DNA from: Virgibacillus litoralis
GTDB lineage: Bacteria; Bacillota; Bacilli; Bacillales; Amphibacillaceae
Direction: 5' to 3'
Assembly (NCBI RefSeq): GCF_017873675.1
Contig: NZ_JAGGKK010000002.1
Location: forward strand, 246,732 to 310,731
Length of the DNA: 64,000 nt
Notes under the pieces: generated by a model
The model's database searches: none
What the model was told of the DNA's origin: nothing
Seen by the model: the letters and a program-made list of their open reading frames with translations, nothing else
Part shown: piece after piece, positions 1 to 8,382 of the stretch
Layout of the letters: each line of letters begins with the position of its first letter
Numbering within the stretch: position 1 is the stretch's first letter
Made by a program: the position numbers and the translations under genes

Positions 1-274
1 CAAATAAAACATAAGCAACCATTTGCAGTACTACACCGTACGCACCCCAGATTATTGTTTCGTAAATAACATCACTATTATAGATCGCAAATGCAAGTAT
101 GACGCCAATACCCATGATTTTTCCCGCAATGGATAACGCTACTGCTTGGTTACCTTCTTTGACCTGATCCATATCCTTATATTTTCTTGTTATATTTGCA
201 AATAGAGCTAAGCCAATCAATATAATTACAATAGAGATTGCAAAATAAACAAACGTTGCTATAAATGGTCCCAT
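1..274 (-). CDS. DUF350-family membrane protein, C-terminus cut by window edge
   Basis: The first 91 codons are visible, starting at ATG 274 behind a GGAGTG ribosome binding site. The product opens MGPFIATFVYF and shows three hydrophobic segments (about residues 5-28, 50-64 and 72 onward) separated by a short polar loop containing KDMDQVKEGNQA. This is the pattern of the DUF350 (YjfL-like) family of small four-helix inner-membrane proteins. It lies 15 bp downstream of the DUF4247 lipoprotein gene and is therefore probably the fourth gene of the PspA operon. Function is unknown; the family is repeatedly found next to PspA/IM30 proteins. The stop codon lies outside the window. Confidence 0.75.
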   Translation of the reverse strand, partial: MGPFIATFVYFAISIVIILIGLALFANITRKYKDMDQVKEGNQAVALSIAGKIMGIGVILAFAIYNSDVIYETIIWGAYGVVLQMVAYVLF

Positions 275-289
275 TCTAACACACTCCTT

Positions 290-937
290 TTATTTTCCTG
301 CACCTGGTCCACCACCACGAAATATTGAACCTCCACGGTTTGGTGTACCATTTGGGTAGTACCCTTTTCCGGTATATCCTCCGTAACAATTGCCTGATCT
401 ACACCCCCAATTATTTGAACCAAAGGTGTTGTTTAGAAGACTCATAGCAAAAAATGTACTTAAAAAACTTGGTGAATAATTTCGTCTAACGAATTCATCG
501 CTTGCAACCTCAAGAAGCAGTACATCTTTATCATCTTCACTTTCCTTTAATGTTACAAATGAATCATCATATATTAATATTTGCTGATTATCTTTAACTT
601 CACTCTCATTTTCAGGTTTCTTGGCTGAGGTCAAGGCAGATGATAACTCTGTTAAATCAAATTGGTTTGTTGCATATATCTCTGCTTTATTTGATTCATT
701 CGATACGACATCCATTAATGGAAAATTAGCTTCAATCAAATCATCAATTTCATTATCATTATTCGAATTCAAATCATTTATTATTGATTCTTTATCAGGC
801 TCTTGTGGAACATCATCTTTCGTGATAATAACTTCTTCCTGCATTCCTCTATCTGAAAAAGGTCCTAGTTGTGCACACGATGTCATAATAAGCATGATTA
901 GTATTAGGCCTGTAAATATGAGCCACTTTTTCAACAA
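290..937 (-). CDS. DUF4247-like lipoprotein
   Basis: 215 residues, TTG start at 937 with AAGGGG seven bases upstream. The N-terminus is a lipoprotein signal (MLKKWLIFTGLILIM) ending in a lipobox-like TSC, so the mature protein should be lipid-anchored at Cys21 on the outer face of the membrane. A strongly acidic linker follows (about residues 30-75). The last 45 residues are rich in Gly, Asn and Tyr and hold a close cysteine pair (WGCRSGNC). This matches the general plan of DUF4247 proteins; no enzyme motif is visible. It sits between PspA and the DUF350 gene in one orientation, with a 240-bp repeat-containing gap before it. Confidence 0.65.
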   Translation of the reverse strand: MLKKWLIFTGLILIMLIMTSCAQLGPFSDRGMQEEVIITKDDVPQEPDKESIINDLNSNNDNEIDDLIEANFPLMDVVSNESNKAEIYATNQFDLTELSSALTSAKKPENESEVKDNQQILIYDDSFVTLKESEDDKDVLLLEVASDEFVRRNYSPSFLSTFFAMSLLNNTFGSNNWGCRSGNCYGGYTGKGYYPNGTPNRGGSIFRGGGPGAGK

Positions 938-952
938 GTATTCACCCCTTTC

Positions 953-1144
953 TTAGAAAACTTAGCATATCGCCAAGTCTTAATGGCGAAAGCTTAGTTG
1001 CACTTATGCAGTAAGGAAGTAGTTATACTTTCTTAACTGCTCACAAATCTTTGGGACAGATCTAATTGTTAGAAACTTGGCTTATTGCCAAGCTTTAATG
1101 GCGAAAGCCTTAGTTGCACTTTCGCAGTAAAAAATATTTACTGC
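953..1144. repeat. Two tandem copies of the three-hairpin intergenic repeat
   Basis: Copy 1 spans 953-1040 and copy 2 spans 1069-1144. Each begins TTAGAAA(A)CTT(G/A)GC, continues with a GCCAAG complement, a GGCGAAAGC stem, the words TTAGTTGCACTT and GCAGTAA, and ends with a complementary (T)ACTGC. The arms form up to three hairpins per copy. The same element recurs at 17277, 17414, 19641, 41198, 46271, 48273, 53022 and 53644. The copies lie between pspA and the lipoprotein gene and do not open a reading frame. Confidence 0.75.
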
Positions 1145-1177
1145 TAAAAAGAGTCTGTCCCATTTTCTCACTCTTTG

Positions 1178-1849
1178 TTATTCTTTATTCATTTTCTTTT
1201 TTAGTGCTGCAAGTTCGTCATCAACGTTATTTTTATCTTCTAAATCCTCAAATTCATCATCCAACGTACGACTTTCCTGTGAAAGATCCTCACTTGTGTC
1301 AGCTTCCGCTTCAAACTGCATGACCTTCTCTTCCATTCTTTCAAATCCTTGTTTAGATTCATCATTACCAATTGAAGACATTGTCCGATTCATCTTGGTT
1401 CTCGTTTTAGCCGACTCTGCACGGGCTTTAAGTGAATCTTTCTTCAATTTCATTTCCTGATATTCTTTTTTCATTTCATCTAATTTATCACGTAATGCAT
1501 CAGAATCGCTTTTTGCACGTTCCCATGATTCTTTAAGCATTGTTGCCTGCCCTTCATGGTCACCTTTATCCTGAAGTGCACGACGAGCCAAGTCTTCATT
1601 ACCTGATTCGATAGCTTGCTCTGCTTGTTCTTGGCGTTTATCTACCATTGCCTGAGCATCATCAGCTTTACGTTTCAGCATTTTCTCATTAGCAATTTGT
1701 TTGGATACGGATGTTTCGACTTCTCGGATATCTTCAGCCATATCCCGCATAAACTGATCCAGCATTTTCACAGGATCTTCAGCTTTGTCAAGCATTGCAT
1801 TCATTTCCGAACCAACTACAGTTGATACACGTTTAAAAAATTTAAACAT
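1178..1849 (-). CDS. pspA: PspA/IM30 family protein
   Basis: 223 residues, ATG at 1849 with GAGGAGG upstream. Opens MFKFFKRVSTVVGSEMNAML, the amphipathic N-terminal helix typical of PspA/Vipp1 proteins, followed by an almost wholly helical, highly charged coiled-coil body with no membrane segment. By family knowledge these proteins polymerise on the inner face of stressed membranes (ESCRT-III fold) and limit proton leakage. It starts 12 bp after the DUF4178 gene, so the two are cotranscribed. B. subtilis has LiaH and YdjF; the neighbours here resemble neither the lia locus nor ydjFGHI exactly, so I use pspA only as a family name. Confidence 0.85.
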   Translation of the reverse strand: MFKFFKRVSTVVGSEMNAMLDKAEDPVKMLDQFMRDMAEDIREVETSVSKQIANEKMLKRKADDAQAMVDKRQEQAEQAIESGNEDLARRALQDKGDHEGQATMLKESWERAKSDSDALRDKLDEMKKEYQEMKLKKDSLKARAESAKTRTKMNRTMSSIGNDESKQGFERMEEKVMQFEAEADTSEDLSQESRTLDDEFEDLEDKNNVDDELAALKKKMNKE

Positions 1850-1861
1850 ATTTATCCTCCT

Positions 1862-2374
1862 CTATTTTGTTCCAGCTAAGATTTTTAATTCATATGATTC
1901 AATTGGGTAACCATAACTAGCTTCAATTTCTGTTCCCCAAGACTCAAAGCTTAAGAAATGTGCGCCATTATCTGCACTATAATCAGCGTAATTTGTTTCG
2001 GTATCTTTAAGATTAGAACTTCTTCCTTCACCTTGTACGCTTGCAGTTCCTTTTTCCTCAAGATAATACGTTTTATTATCGTAGGTTAATTCCTTAGGAT
2101 AAGGCTTAGAAATTGGATATTGTATTTTTTTGTAGATACCAAGCTCCAATTCATCATCCATTTCCGCAGAAAGCCAAATAGTATCTCTTCCTTCCAATAA
2201 CTGATATCCATACCATTCGTAGCTTCCATCCCGGTAAGTAATTTTCCCCACTACTTCATAGTCCCTTAAGTCGTAAGTCACAATATCACCGACTGCAATG
2301 GACAATGTTGTTCGCTCTTCAGGCGCAGAACGTTGTTTTTCCTTTTTTGAAAAAAGCTTTGAAAATAGACCCAT
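1862..2374 (-). CDS. DUF4178 domain protein
   Basis: 170 residues, ATG at 2374 with a GAGGTGA site. Short basic N-terminus, then one domain (about 25-165) with the words VGDIVTYDLRDYEVVGKITY, YEWYGYQLLEG and WLSAEMDDELELGIY, typical of DUF4178, a beta-rich domain of unknown function. No signal peptide or membrane segment, so cytosolic. First gene of the probable four-gene PspA operon. DUF4178 genes commonly accompany PspA, DUF350 and polyamine-synthase-like genes; I infer a role in the same envelope-stress module. Confidence 0.75.
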   Translation of the reverse strand: MGLFSKLFSKKEKQRSAPEERTTLSIAVGDIVTYDLRDYEVVGKITYRDGSYEWYGYQLLEGRDTIWLSAEMDDELELGIYKKIQYPISKPYPKELTYDNKTYYLEEKGTASVQGEGRSSNLKDTETNYADYSADNGAHFLSFESWGTEIEASYGYPIESYELKILAGTK

Positions 2375-2532
2375 AGCTTCACCTCACATACCAACCAAAG
2401 TGGTTATTCTTTATGTTATACGATTCAATTTTAAAATAGTTTCATGAAAAAATCATCAATTTATATTGTAACACGTTTTAACTGTATTTACTTTTGTTAT
2501 AATATAAGTATTAACAAAAACGAGGTGCTTAT

Positions 2533-3630
2533 ATGACAAACAGATTAGACACATTATTAAATGAACTAAAAAAGAACAACCTTGACAGTATGCTTGTCAC
2601 ATCTAAGGCAAACTTTTACTACTTAAGCAACTATTATACAGAACCACATGAACGTGTTATTGCTGTCTATGTCAGTCAATATCATGATCCCTTATTAATG
2701 GTACCCTCAATGGAAGTAGAAGATGCAAAAAATGCTGGCTGGAGTTACGAAATAATTGGATACCAGGACCATGAAAATCCCTGGAGCCTATTTCATGATT
2801 TTCTAAAACGAAATAATAGTATTCCACATTCAATTAGTCTTGAGCATAATCAGCTTACTTTGGATCGTTACCATCAAATAATGGAAGTTCTTCCTGAAGC
2901 AGTTGTTTCAGACGGACAGGAAATATTAGCAAACTTGAGAGTTATCAAAAGCAAGAAAGAATATACACTCTTAAAACAAGCGGCTTCCCTGGCTGACTTT
3001 GGAGTAGAGACAGGAGTAAAAGCAATTAACGAAGGAGCTGGTGAGCTCGAAGTTATTGCAAAGATAGAATTTGAGTTGAAAAAACAGGGAATTCAGCATA
3101 TGTCGTTTTCAACAATGGCCTTATCAGGCGCTAAAACAGCGTCACCACATGGAACGCCCTCCATGAAGAAAATTGAAAAAGGAGATATGGTTCTATTTGA
3201 TCTTGGCGTTATTTTTGAAGGCTATTGTTCTGACACTACAAGAACAGTTGCATATAAATCAATTACACCAGAGCAAGAAAAAATCTACAACACAGTCTTA
3301 GAAGCTGAAAGAAGGTCAATCGAAGCCTCAAAAATCGGGACGCCTGTTGGGGAAATTGATTTAGTAGCTCGAAACCACATTGAACAAGCTGGATACGGCA
3401 AATATTTCACACACAGAATTGGCCATGGCCTGGGAATAGAAACACATGAATATCCTTCCATGCACAGTAACAACAAGCTCCCACTGCAAGAGGGAATGTC
3501 TTATACAATTGAGCCAGGAATCTATGTACCAAACACTGGCGGAGTGAGAATAGAGGACATGATATTCATGACCCCGAAAGGACCTGAAACGTTAACGAAA
3601 TATCCTAAAGAATTACAGATTGTCGGCTAG
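2533..3630 (+). CDS. Xaa-Pro dipeptidase/aminopeptidase, M24 family
   Basis: 365 residues, ATG at 2533 after a GAGGTGCT site. Residues 1-130 form the creatinase-like N-terminal domain; about 135-360 is the pita-bread metallopeptidase fold. The five metal ligands are visible: two Asp in FDLGVIFEGYCSDTTRT, His in GHGLGIETHEYP, Glu in TIEPGIY and Glu in VRIEDM. It should remove N-terminal residues preceding proline, probably with Mn or Co, in the cytosol. Single gene, convergent with ald. B. subtilis YqhT and YkvY are relatives; I do not assign a symbol. Confidence 0.9.
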   Translation: MTNRLDTLLNELKKNNLDSMLVTSKANFYYLSNYYTEPHERVIAVYVSQYHDPLLMVPSMEVEDAKNAGWSYEIIGYQDHENPWSLFHDFLKRNNSIPHSISLEHNQLTLDRYHQIMEVLPEAVVSDGQEILANLRVIKSKKEYTLLKQAASLADFGVETGVKAINEGAGELEVIAKIEFELKKQGIQHMSFSTMALSGAKTASPHGTPSMKKIEKGDMVLFDLGVIFEGYCSDTTRTVAYKSITPEQEKIYNTVLEAERRSIEASKIGTPVGEIDLVARNHIEQAGYGKYFTHRIGHGLGIETHEYPSMHSNNKLPLQEGMSYTIEPGIYVPNTGGVRIEDMIFMTPKGPETLTKYPKELQIVG

Positions 3631-3702
3631 AATACTTGGCTCTGGTGTCCGCAAAAGGTGGCGGCGCATTAGGCAGCCATGAAGGTTTCTTAAATGCAAA
3701 AT

Positions 3703-3757
3703 AAATCCGAACTAATTCGAATTCTATTTCAAGAATTTTGAATCATAGTTCGGATTT
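3703..3757. repeat. 55-bp palindromic repeat, copy 1
   Basis: Ends are a perfect 12-bp inverted repeat (AAATCCGAACTA / TAGTTCGGATTT); inner arms also pair, leaving the loop ATTTCA. Further copies lie at 12175-12228 (opposite orientation) and 53729-53783. Flanking words ACTTTGACTAAA and TTGTCCC(C)AGCCA are shared with the 53.7-kb copy. It sits between the convergent peptidase and ald genes and could double as a bidirectional terminator. Confidence 0.85.
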
Positions 3758-3793
3758 CACTTTGACTAAAACACTATTGTCCCAGCCATTCGT

Positions 3794-4921
3794 TTATAAT
3801 TTTTGTTTATTCAGTAACGTATAAACGTCATCATAATGCAGGTCATGAGATTCAGCTACAGCTTGATATGTCACATATCCTTCTAACGTATTAATTCCCT
3901 TTAATAATGCTTCGTTATCTAAACAAGCTTTTTGATATCCCTTTTTCGCTAATTGAAGTGCATATGGAACAGTAACGTTTGTTAATCCAATTGTGGATGT
4001 ACGTGGTACTGCTCCGGGCATATTCGCAACAGAATAGTGCAATACGCCGTGCTTTGTATATGTTGGGTTATCGTGCGTTGTAATACGGTCACTTGTTTCA
4101 AATATTCCACCTTGATCAATTGCAACGTCCACGATAACAGATCCTTCTGGCATAGCCTGTACCATTTCATCTGTAACTAACTTTGGCGCTTTTGCACCAG
4201 GAATTAATACAGCACCAATAACAAGGTCAGATTCTGCGATTGCCTCACTGATATTTAATGGATTGGACATCATCGTATTTATAGATGATCCAAAAATATC
4301 ATCCAATTGGCGTAATCGTTCTGGGCTTAAATCAATAATGGTAACGTCAGCCCCTAAGCCCATCGCAATTTTTGCGGCATTTGTTCCGACTACTCCACCG
4401 CCAATTACCGTTACTTTACCACGTTTAACACCGGGAATACCAGCTAGCAGTATGCCTTTACCACCTTTTGATTTCTCTAAAAATTGCGCACCAATTTGTG
4501 AAGCCATTCGACCAGCTACTTCACTCATCGGTGTTAGAAGTGGCAATGAGTTGTTTTCCAATTGTACTGTTTCGTATGCAATTCCAACAACCTTATTATC
4601 AATTAATGCTTTTGTTAATTCTGGTTCGGCTGCTAAGTGTAAATAAGTAAACAAGATTAAACCTTCATAAAAATAGTCATATTCCTCAGCTAAGGGTTCT
4701 TTCACCTTCATGACCATTTCCTGTGCCCAGGCTTCTTTAGCAGTGGGAACAATAATCGCTCCAGCTTCAGCATATTGATCATCGGTAAAGCCAGAACCTA
4801 ATCCTGCCCCTGTTTCTACATAAACCATATGTCCAGCTTTCTCCAGCGTCAAAACCCCAGCTGGTGTCATTGCCACTCGGTTTTCGCTATTTTTTAATTC
4901 TCTAGGTACTCCTATTTTCAA
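3794..4921 (-). CDS. ald: Alanine dehydrogenase
   Basis: 375 residues, TTG start at 4921 behind AAAGGAGGG. NAD-dependent L-alanine oxidation to pyruvate and ammonia. Visible signatures: [20 protein letters not shown] at the N-terminus, the VMKVKEP and YLHLAAE segments carrying the catalytic Lys and His, and the Rossmann motif [14 protein letters not shown] near residue 170. Full family length. In B. subtilis ald supplies carbon and nitrogen from alanine and is needed for normal sporulation. Monocistronic by context, followed by the 55-bp palindrome. Confidence 0.97.
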   Translation of the reverse strand: MKIGVPRELKNSENRVAMTPAGVLTLEKAGHMVYVETGAGLGSGFTDDQYAEAGAIIVPTAKEAWAQEMVMKVKEPLAEEYDYFYEGLILFTYLHLAAEPELTKALIDNKVVGIAYETVQLENNSLPLLTPMSEVAGRMASQIGAQFLEKSKGGKGILLAGIPGVKRGKVTVIGGGVVGTNAAKIAMGLGADVTIIDLSPERLRQLDDIFGSSINTMMSNPLNISEAIAESDLVIGAVLIPGAKAPKLVTDEMVQAMPEGSVIVDVAIDQGGIFETSDRITTHDNPTYTKHGVLHYSVANMPGAVPRTSTIGLTNVTVPYALQLAKKGYQKACLDNEALLKGINTLEGYVTYQAVAESHDLHYDDVYTLLNKQKL

Positions 4922-5020
4922 TGATATACCCTCCTTTATTAAATTGCTTAAAAATGTATAAATATAGTAATTGCAAACACTTCAATTGTAACAAATACTA
5001 TATAAAAAAGCACTACAACT

Positions 5021-5782
5021 TTAGCGGTATCGATGAATTACATCAAGTCCTCCAGTAACATCGAAAATAGCCCCCGTAATCATGTCCGAATTTTCATCAC
5101 ACAAATACATGATTGTACGTGCAATATCCTCACCTGTTCCTGATCTGCCAACAGGAGTTGCGTCATCGTGCACCTGCCTGCTTTCTGCAATACTAGCTTC
5201 TTTCATATCACCAACTATATTGCCTGGGCAGACCATGTTCGATGTGATTTGATATTCTGCTTCTTCAAAGGCGACTGTTTTAGTCAAAGATACTAACCCA
5301 CTTTTAGCTGCTGAGAAAGCAGAACGATATGGCCATCCTGGTGCACTATTAGCCCCTTGAAAGCCATAATTAACTATTCTGCCAAATCGTTGTTCACGCA
5401 TATATGGAACCGTTAATTTTAATAAATTAAAAACAGCATCAAGATTTCCCTTTATCATCTTATGCCATTCATCATCAGTATAATCAAGTAACTTTTTACG
5501 CTCAAAAATAAAAGGACCAGCATTGTTAATAAGGTAATCAATACCACCATGACGTGTTACAGCTTTTTCAACAAGAATTTCCATATTATTTTTACTGGTT
5601 ACATCAGCTTGCTCAATATGTAATAAGTGATTATATTGTTCAAGTTCCTGTCTAACCTCTTGTGCTTTCTTATAATCGCTGTGATAAGTTGTCGTAACGT
5701 AATGACCCATTTTTAAAAATTCTTCGATCACTTTTCTTCCTAATCCTGATGTACCTGCTGTGATTAGTGCATGTCCCATCAT
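5021..5782 (-). CDS. ytkK: Short-chain dehydrogenase/reductase homologue with altered active site
   Basis: 253 residues, ATG ATG at 5782 with AAGGAGG upstream. An SDR Rossmann fold is clear: ITAGTSGLG cofactor loop, LINNAGP, and GGLDVI near the C-terminus. The active site is unusual: where SDRs have YxxxK this protein reads FSAAK, and the preceding NYGFQG lacks the usual catalytic serine. It may therefore be a non-canonical or catalytically dead SDR, or use another mechanism. Position next to ald, ackA and moaB matches B. subtilis ytkK. Substrate unknown. Confidence 0.75.
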   Translation of the reverse strand: MMGHALITAGTSGLGRKVIEEFLKMGHYVTTTYHSDYKKAQEVRQELEQYNHLLHIEQADVTSKNNMEILVEKAVTRHGGIDYLINNAGPFIFERKKLLDYTDDEWHKMIKGNLDAVFNLLKLTVPYMREQRFGRIVNYGFQGANSAPGWPYRSAFSAAKSGLVSLTKTVAFEEAEYQITSNMVCPGNIVGDMKEASIAESRQVHDDATPVGRSGTGEDIARTIMYLCDENSDMITGAIFDVTGGLDVIHRYR

Positions 5783-5887
5783 TTGTTCCTCCTTGAACTA
5801 CTTATCATGAATAGAATTATATCATAATATACTAATGGAAAGAACTAAAGCAATCCATCCCTTTTAAGAGATGGATTGAAAGCTGCA

Positions 5888-6040
5888 CTAATTTTTTTGA
5901 TTATTGTACTTGTGAATTCCTCTGTTGTTAGAGAGTTTTTCCTTGTCTTCAATAACACCACTTTGATAGCTTTCGATAAGTTGATTTTTCACAGTTGAGA
6001 CACCTTTTTTATCTTCAAAGAATTTTTCTTTTCTTGACAA
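5888..6040 (-). CDS. Small 50-residue charged protein
   Basis: TTG start at 6040 behind a perfect GGAGGTGA site with good spacing; stop at 5888. The product (LSRKEKFFEDKKG at the start) is highly charged, hydrophilic and without membrane segment or cysteine. It faces uspA divergently. I do not recognise a domain. The strong ribosome binding site and codon quality support a real gene; a hairpin with arms AATCCATC/GATGGATT lies just beyond the stop (5859-5880) and may be its terminator. Confidence 0.65.
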   Translation of the reverse strand: MSRKEKFFEDKKGVSTVKNQLIESYQSGVIEDKEKLSNNRGIHKYNNQKN

Positions 6041-6118
6041 TTAAATCACCTCCATTTTTAGTATGTTCACATTCGAGACACATACTGGAGTTTTTTATTT
6101 CCAACTGTTTTAAAAAGG

Positions 6119-6143
6119 GTTATAGTAGTAGTAGAGAGGGTAT
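6119..6143 (+). promoter_or_regulatory. Candidate sigma-B-type promoter of uspA
   Basis: GTTATA at 6119-6124, a 13-base spacer, then GGGTAT at 6138-6143, 32 bp before the uspA start. This resembles the general-stress consensus GTTTAA-N(13-15)-GGGTAT (four of six at -35, six of six at -10). The match is by eye and the -35 is imperfect, but stress control would fit a UspA gene. Confidence 0.4.
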
Positions 6144-6174
6144 ATACATAATAAGAAGAAGGGGAGAGATTATT

Positions 6175-6609
6175 ATGGATTTCGAATACAAAAATATTGT
6201 AGTTGCTGTTGATGGTTCTGAGGCTTCCGAAAAAGCGTTTAAAAAATCCTTGGATATTGCAAAGCGGAATGATGCACGACTTATTCTGGCACATGTTGTT
6301 GATTCAAGAACCTTTGCTACAGCTGAAGCTTATGACAGAACCTTGGCTGAACGGGCAGAAGAATATGCAAGAGAACTGCTAGATAGTTATGTAGAGAACG
6401 CAAAAACTGCAGGCATAACAAATTTAGTCAGATGTGTTGAATACGGATCTCCAAAGGTAAAAATCGCTAAAGATATCGCTATCGATTTTAATGCTGATTT
6501 AATAATTTGTGGTGCTACAGGTATGAGTGCCGTAGAACGCTTCCTTATCGGCAGTGTCTCGGAAAGTATCACAAGATATGCCAGCTGTGATGTGCTAGTT
6601 ATACGCTAA
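6175..6609 (+). CDS. Universal stress protein, UspA family
   Basis: 144 residues from ATG 6175, preceded by GGGGAGAG; an upstream in-frame extension lacks family similarity and is not used. Single Usp domain: KNIVVAVDGSEASEKAF at the start and GATGMSAVERFLIGSVSESI at the end, the G-2x-G-9x-G(S) nucleotide-binding motif, so an ATP-binding type. Acts in the cytosol in stress or stationary-phase survival. Monocistronic, between a divergent small gene and convergent moaB. Similar to the B. subtilis YxiE/NhaX family and Usp genes beside ackA in many Bacillaceae. Confidence 0.9.
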   Translation: MDFEYKNIVVAVDGSEASEKAFKKSLDIAKRNDARLILAHVVDSRTFATAEAYDRTLAERAEEYARELLDSYVENAKTAGITNLVRCVEYGSPKVKIAKDIAIDFNADLIICGATGMSAVERFLIGSVSESITRYASCDVLVIR

Positions 6610-6641
6610 AATAACACTCCAATTCATTTGAGAGCGTTATT
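6610..6641. terminator. Bidirectional terminator between uspA and moaB
   Basis: Inverted arms AATAACACTC and GAGCGTTATT around a 12-base loop; the moaB stop codon lies inside the right arm. Suits both convergent genes. Confidence 0.6.
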
Positions 6642-7161
6642 TATCTAAGTCATTGATATCTTTTTTAATCTCATGTGCTATATGTGACAATTCAGGAAGA
6701 ATCAATCTTTCCATGGCAAGCTTTACTGCGCCTGATGATCCTGGCGTAGCAAAGACGGCTGTATTCTTGCTCACTCCCGCAATCGCTCTTGATAATATAG
6801 CCGCAGACCCAATATCTTCCTGGAAACTTAACATTCTAAAAAGTTCCCCAAAACCGGTTATTTCCTTTTCAAACATGGGCTGAATGGTTTCAATTGTCAC
6901 ATCACGATAAGCAATACCAGTTCCTCCGTTCATTAATATAATATCAATATTAGGATTCTCAAGGCCAGAACCAATAATTTCTTTAATAGCTGTACTCTCA
7001 TCAGAAATAATTTCTTTTATTTCGATATGGTGCCCGGCCTCTTCCAATAAATTGACCATTAGATTACCACTTTTGTCGGTCCTCGGTGTTCTTGTATCAC
7101 TTATCGTTACTACCATACATTTAACAAATTGTTTATTTTGTTTGTGTTCATGAACTGACAA
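6637..7161 (-). CDS. moaB: MoaB/Mog-type molybdopterin adenylyl-transfer protein
   Basis: 174 residues, TTG at 7161 with GGAGGT upstream. MoaB/MogA fold: VVTISDTRTPRTDKSG, ILMNGGTG, and TPGSSGAVKLAMERLILPEL are the family signatures; the GGTG and the PGSSGA segments bind molybdopterin. It should adenylylate molybdopterin during cofactor assembly. Last gene of the ytxK-ackA-moaB cluster (12 bp after ackA), the same order as in B. subtilis. Confidence 0.92.
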   Translation of the reverse strand: MSVHEHKQNKQFVKCMVVTISDTRTPRTDKSGNLMVNLLEEAGHHIEIKEIISDESTAIKEIIGSGLENPNIDIILMNGGTGIAYRDVTIETIQPMFEKEITGFGELFRMLSFQEDIGSAAILSRAIAGVSKNTAVFATPGSSGAVKLAMERLILPELSHIAHEIKKDINDLDK

Positions 7162-7173
7162 CCAAATTACCTC

Positions 7174-8358
7174 CTATTGAGAAAGACGAACAGTATCTCG
7201 TGCTATCATAACTTCCTCGTTAGTAGGAATTACGATAACTTTCACCGGAGAATGAGGATAGTTTATAAATGCTTCCTTACCACGAATCTTATTTAAGGCA
7301 GGATCCCAATATACACCCATAAATTCTAATCCTGTTAAAACCTTTTCACGAACCGTGTCACTATTTTCTCCTACTCCTGCTGTGAATATAATAGCGTCTA
7401 CTCCTGACATTCTAGCCGCATACGAGCCTAAATACTTATGTATACGGGCTGCAAACACTTCCAAAGCAAGTTCTGCACGCTCATTCTCATTTGCCTGTTG
7501 TTCAATGTCCCGTAGATCACTGGAAAAACCTGATAAGGCCAACATTCCACTCTTATTATTTAAAATATTAATCACATCAAATGCAGATTTTCCTGTTTTT
7601 TCCATAATATATGGGATTAGAGCGGGATCAATATTACCGGACCTGGTACCCATCGTTACGCCAGCTAATGGAGTGAATCCCATTGACGTATCAATTGATC
7701 TGCCTTTATCAATAGCAGCAATACTTGCACCATTACCTAAATGGCATGAGATTAGTCGTAATTGGTCAACTGGTATACCTAACATTTCACCAGCACGCTG
7801 TGAGACATATTTATGGGAAGTTCCATGAAAACCATATTTACGAATTCCATACTTTTCATAATACTCATACGGTAAGCTATATAAATAAGATTTCTCAGGC
7901 ATTGATTGGTGAAATGCCGTATCAAATACTGCGACCATTGGAACATCAGGCAGTATTTTTTGAAATGCACGAATTCCAGTTAAATTTGCCGGGTTATGCA
8001 GTGGGGCTAATTCAGATACTTCATCAATAATTCGAGTTACTTCTTCAGTAATAAGTACTGAATCACTAAACTTCTCCCCGCCATGCACTACACGATGACC
8101 AACAGCATTAATTTCCTTGAATGATTGGATAACACCCGAACTTTTTAGGCTGTCCATTAAATGCTCAACGGCAATTTGATGATTTGGAATATCTGCTGAC
8201 ACTTTCTCTTTACTGTCGCCTATCTCAATTGTAAATACAGAATCAGCCAAGCCAATTCGTTCAACAAGCCCTTTTGCTAAGACTGTTTCTTCTGGCATCC
8301 GTATTAACTGAAACTTCAAAGATGAACTGCCAGCATTAATAGCTAAAATGTTCTGCAT
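7174..8358 (-). CDS. ackA: Acetate kinase
   Basis: 394 residues, ATG at 8358 with GGGAG upstream. Signatures [42 protein letters not shown] and FTAGVGENS are all present at full family length. Converts acetyl phosphate and ADP to acetate and ATP in overflow metabolism. Directly follows ytxK (24 bp) and precedes moaB. In B. subtilis ackA is activated by CcpA; I looked for a cre site in the short gap and did not see one, so control may act upstream of ytxK or through an operator I could not recognise. Confidence 0.98.
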   Translation of the reverse strand: MQNILAINAGSSSLKFQLIRMPEETVLAKGLVERIGLADSVFTIEIGDSKEKVSADIPNHQIAVEHLMDSLKSSGVIQSFKEINAVGHRVVHGGEKFSDSVLITEEVTRIIDEVSELAPLHNPANLTGIRAFQKILPDVPMVAVFDTAFHQSMPEKSYLYSLPYEYYEKYGIRKYGFHGTSHKYVSQRAGEMLGIPVDQLRLISCHLGNGASIAAIDKGRSIDTSMGFTPLAGVTMGTRSGNIDPALIPYIMEKTGKSAFDVINILNNKSGMLALSGFSSDLRDIEQQANENERAELALEVFAARIHKYLGSYAARMSGVDAIIFTAGVGENSDTVREKVLTGLEFMGVYWDPALNKIRGKEAFINYPHSPVKVIVIPTNEEVMIARDTVRLSQ

Positions 8359-8382
8359 TGTGTATTCAACTCCCTATTATAG

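Noticed and set aside
4263..4646. Open frames antisense to ald and similar long antisense frames opposite ackA, ezrA and sftA
   Set aside because: They shadow strongly conserved genes, lack starts with sites and have unnatural composition.
5995..6174. N-terminal extension of uspA
   Set aside because: The extension overlaps the small divergent gene, has no family similarity, and the internal ATG at 6175 has a GGGGAGAG site.
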